Positions 62,176 to 64,000 of a stretch of 64,000 bases of DNA are shown piece after piece. The translations under genes and the position numbers were made by a program. Under the pieces are notes generated by a model, which saw only the letters and a program-made list of their open reading frames with translations, did not search any database and had not been told where the DNA came from. The stretch is from Clostridiales bacterium. Lineage in GTDB: Bacteria; Bacillota; Clostridia; Christensenellales; Pumilibacteraceae. The DNA lies in contig JAFLVC010000002.1 in NCBI GenBank assembly GCA_022508505.1, positions 1 to 64,000 on the forward strand, read 5' to 3'. How positions within the stretch are numbered: the stretch's first letter is position 1; each line of letters begins with the position of its first letter.

Positions 62176-62759
62176 TGAAAGAAATCAAGAGTATTTCGGC
62201 GCTTGCGGCGTGCTTTTCGCAGCTGCCGGGCGTGGGGCGCAAAACGGCGCTCCGTTATGCGTATGCGGTCGTCGATATGTCCGAAGAACAGGTCGACGGC
62301 TTTTGCGTTGCGCTAAACGACGTCAAGGACAGCGTGCGGTTCTGCTCGGTGTGCGGCAACTTTACCGACGCCGAGGTGTGCGACCTTTGCAGGACGAGAA
62401 AGTCCGATAAAATCTGCGTCGTCGCGTATCCCAAGGACGTCGCCGCAATTGAAAAATCGGGCGCGTTCGACGGCGCGTACCACGTACTGCACGGCACGCT
62501 CTCGCCGATGTCGGGAAGAACGCCCGACGACCTCAATATCAAATCGCTCATGGCGCGGCTGGACGGCGTAGACGAAGTGATCGTCGCGACCAACCCCGAC
62601 GTTGAGGGCGAGGCGACGGCGGTGTACCTCGCGCGGCTCATCAAGCCTATGGGTATAAAGGTTACGCGCATAGCGCAGGGTATATCAATGGGTAGCGAGC
62701 TCGAATACGCCGACGCGGTGACGCTGTCGCAAGCACTCGGAAGAAGAACACTGCTTTAG
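62175..62759 (+). CDS. recR: Recombination protein RecR
   Basis: This 194-residue protein has a helix-hairpin-helix (LPGVGRKTALRYA), a C4 zinc finger (CSVCGNFTDAEVCDLC) and a Toprim domain (VIVATNPDVEGEATAVYLA) in the usual order and length. It loads RecA with RecO/RecF in gap repair. It is translationally coupled to ybaB. Confidence 0.96.
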   Translation: MKEIKSISALAACFSQLPGVGRKTALRYAYAVVDMSEEQVDGFCVALNDVKDSVRFCSVCGNFTDAEVCDLCRTRKSDKICVVAYPKDVAAIEKSGAFDGAYHVLHGTLSPMSGRTPDDLNIKSLMARLDGVDEVIVATNPDVEGEATAVYLARLIKPMGIKVTRIAQGISMGSELEYADAVTLSQALGRRTLL

Positions 62760-62770
62760 AATGAAAACAA

Positions 62771-62806
62771 AAAACACTCTCTCGAAAAACATCGAGAGAG
62801 TGTTTT
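62771..62806. terminator. Bidirectional terminator
   Basis: AAAACACTCTCTCGA/TCGAGAGAGTGTTTT between recR and the convergent macro-domain gene. Confidence 0.8.
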
Positions 62807-62826
62807 AAAATGCGCCTATAATGAAC

Positions 62827-63336
62827 TTATTTCTCAAGAGATTGATTAACCGTTATAGAAAGCATATAGGTATCGTAGTCATACAAAATAAGCGATATCT
62901 CGATGCCACTTGACAAATATTCTTTGAGCGTCGAAATCGCCACTTCAAGCGCCTCTTTTTTGGGATAGCCGTATACTCCGGCTGAGATGAGAGGGAATGC
63001 AATGCTTTTTATGCCGTGTTCTATAGCAATGTCCATAGAATGTTTATAACAGCTTGCAAGCAGTTCCTTTTCGCCATTTTCACCGCCATACCAAATCGGT
63101 CCGACCGTGTGAATGACATATTTGGCAGGCAGTTTATAACCACTCGTAATTTTTGCTTCGCCTGTTTGACAACCGCCGAGTGTTCTGCACTCTTCTAAGA
63201 GAGCAGGTCCGGCCGCCCTATGAATTGCTCCGTCTACACCGCCGCCGCCGAGTAAACTCTTATTAGCAGCGTTGACAATTGCATCCGCAGTAAAGGTTGT
63301 TATATCGCCTTGTACTAATTTTATTTTATTCTCCAT
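62827..63336 (-). CDS. Macro-domain protein (ADP-ribose-acting)
   Basis: This 169-residue single macro domain has [36 protein letters not shown], the typical ADP-ribose-binding start. [12 protein letters not shown] forms the distal loop. It is close to O-acetyl-ADP-ribose deacetylases (YmdB type). AAGGAG precedes the ATG. It could process ADP-ribose made by NAD-consuming enzymes such as the TIR protein at the left edge, though they are 60 kb apart and no link is shown. Confidence 0.93.
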   Translation of the reverse strand: MENKIKLVQGDITTFTADAIVNAANKSLLGGGGVDGAIHRAAGPALLEECRTLGGCQTGEAKITSGYKLPAKYVIHTVGPIWYGGENGEKELLASCYKHSMDIAIEHGIKSIAFPLISAGVYGYPKKEALEVAISTLKEYLSSGIEISLILYDYDTYMLSITVNQSLEK

Positions 63337-63419
63337 CGAACTGCTCCTTAAAAACTATCATTTTGTTCGAATCTATTATATCATAATCGGTATCTTTTGT
63401 AAATATCCTGAAAGACGAA

Positions 63420-63779
63420 ACTCAAATCATATCATGCGGTGCGGCTAAGATAAGAGATAAGAAGTAAGAATGAATAATGAGGGATAGTCCCTCAGTCTGC
63501 CGCAAGCGGCAGCCGGGTCTTACACAGGGGAGCCTAATAAAGCGGAAGCGCGGTCAAATGCCGCGCTTTTCAGATTCTTCGCTGCCGCGCAGAATAACCT
63601 TCGTTTGCTTCGTAGGATATAGTAATGGTGCGACTCGTCGGGCGTAACAAAAAATGAATAACGGCAGTACATACACGACGGGAAACGGGCTATGCCTGTG
63701 TCATTCTGAGCGGAGCGTCAGCGGAGTCGAAGAATCTGTTTGTCGGCAATAAAAAAATCGAAAAATGCTGCGTAAATAA
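63420..63779. repeat. Gene-free stretch with dispersed repeats
   Basis: Contains AGATAAGAGATAAGAAGTAAGAATG (63448-63472), the CTCAGTCTGCCGCAAGCGGCAG box (63491-63512), and a GCGCGG...CCGCGC hairpin (63543-63570). It also holds a GAATAACGGCAGTACATACACGAC block (63627-63703) matching 44087-44160. No gene. Confidence 0.6.
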
Positions 63780-63808
63780 TTGCAAAGTCTTAAAATGTAT
63801 GATATACT
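63780..63808 (+). promoter_or_regulatory. Promoter of tRNA-Thr
   Basis: TTGCAA (63780-63785) and TATACT (63803-63808), 17 bp apart. Confidence 0.65.
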
Positions 63809-63831
63809 AAATCTCAGTCAAGAAAAGGCTT

Positions 63832-63907
63832 GCTACTGTGGCTCAGTTGGTAGAGCAGCTGATTCGTAATCAGCAGGTCGGCGGTTCGAGTCCGCCCAGT
63901 AGCTCCA
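63832..63907 (+). tRNA. tRNA-Thr (anticodon CGT), CCA encoded
   Basis: Acceptor GCTACTG/CAGTAGC, D arm GCTC...GAGC, anticodon stem CTGAT/ATCAG with loop TCGTA and anticodon CGT at 63865-63867. T arm GGCGGTTCGAGTCCGCC; T73 and CCA encoded. Confidence 0.93.
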
Positions 63908-63943
63908 AAAACAGGTAATTGTATTTACGATTACCTGTTTTTA
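63907..63943 (+). terminator. Terminator after tRNA-Thr
   Basis: AAAAACAGGTAAT/ATTACCTGTTTTT with a TGTATTTACG loop. Confidence 0.75.
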
Positions 63944-63970
63944 CTTATTCACTCTTTATTGAGTTTATTT

Positions 63971-64000
63971 AGCTCGAAGAGCAGCTGATTCGTAATACTC
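63971..64000 (+). repeat. Partial copy of the tRNA-Thr D and anticodon arms
   Basis: Bases 63978-63996 repeat 19 bases of tRNA-Thr (63852-63870) exactly. They are preceded by AGCTC as in a D arm with most of its loop deleted. The copy loses the match after the anticodon. It may be a decayed tRNA or an attachment site of an element lying beyond the window. Confidence 0.6.

Noticed and set aside
62827-63336. A macro-domain/TIR two-gene defence module with the left-edge gene
   Set aside because: The genes are 60 kb apart, in different contexts and on opposite strands; a functional pairing has no support.

Overview
The window looks like chromosome from an uncultured anaerobic, endospore-forming Firmicute of the class Clostridia. 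Support: Spo0A, SpmA/SpmB, YabP/YabQ, a collagen-like spore-surface-type protein, a type III glutamine synthetase, 4Fe-4S and flavodoxin-type oxidoreductases, and many exported lipoproteins with Firmicute-style signals. Most genes are GC-balanced to GC-rich. The TIR gene at the left edge, the small gene at 56.3-56.7 kb and, less strongly, the macro-domain gene near 63 kb are AT-richer and may have been acquired. I cannot name the species.

Layout. 0.2-2.7 kb: a TIR/SLOG protein of immune-effector type beside a decayed serine recombinase. 2.8-5.1 kb: divergent LysR regulator and MATE exporter. 5.1-11.5 kb: same-strand redox genes (two aldo/keto reductases, one with two 4Fe-4S clusters, a flavodoxin-like reductase, an acetyltransferase, a cyclophilin-like/LRR lipoprotein, an iron alcohol dehydrogenase, a cupin). 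12.1-14.8 kb: a membrane-free FtsH-like protease, an S-box-like leader RNA with terminator before an unknown gene, and a frameshifted gene remnant. 15.1-26.8 kb: surface biology (domain-swapped GH3 glycosidase with a cytoplasmic zinc ribbon, lipoprotein, membrane GDPD, a coiled-coil membrane protein with two duplicated small coiled-coil genes, a glycosyltransferase). 27.1-37.0 kb: exported proteins (Cys-rich repeat lipoprotein fused to thioredoxin, papain-like protease, LRR lipoprotein with the same Cys repeats, collagen-like protein). 37.6-41.5 kb: TetR plus ABC/FtsX transporter. 41.6-50.5 kb: sporulation and cell division (YjzC-like, SpmAB, DivIC-like, Ppx/GppA, Spo0A, DegV, tRNA-Met, zinc ribbon, histidine kinase, YabPQ). 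50.8-63.3 kb: housekeeping (Tex, GlnN, DnaN, DtxR-type repressor, AlkD-like, PpiC foldase, YbaB-RecR, macro domain). tRNA-Thr and a partial copy of it close the window.

Two genome-wide features stand out. First, at least eight genes have a -10 element ending exactly six bases before an ATG that lacks a ribosome binding site, which implies leaderless mRNAs. Six of these have housekeeping-type promoters and two, in front of spmA and yabP, have sigma-E-like promoters. Second, gene-free stretches are filled with a few families of short dispersed hairpin repeats, and there are two tandem arrays (38 bp and 106 bp units) that share a core hairpin motif.

Functional calls rest on recognising families and motifs by eye; no database search was run.
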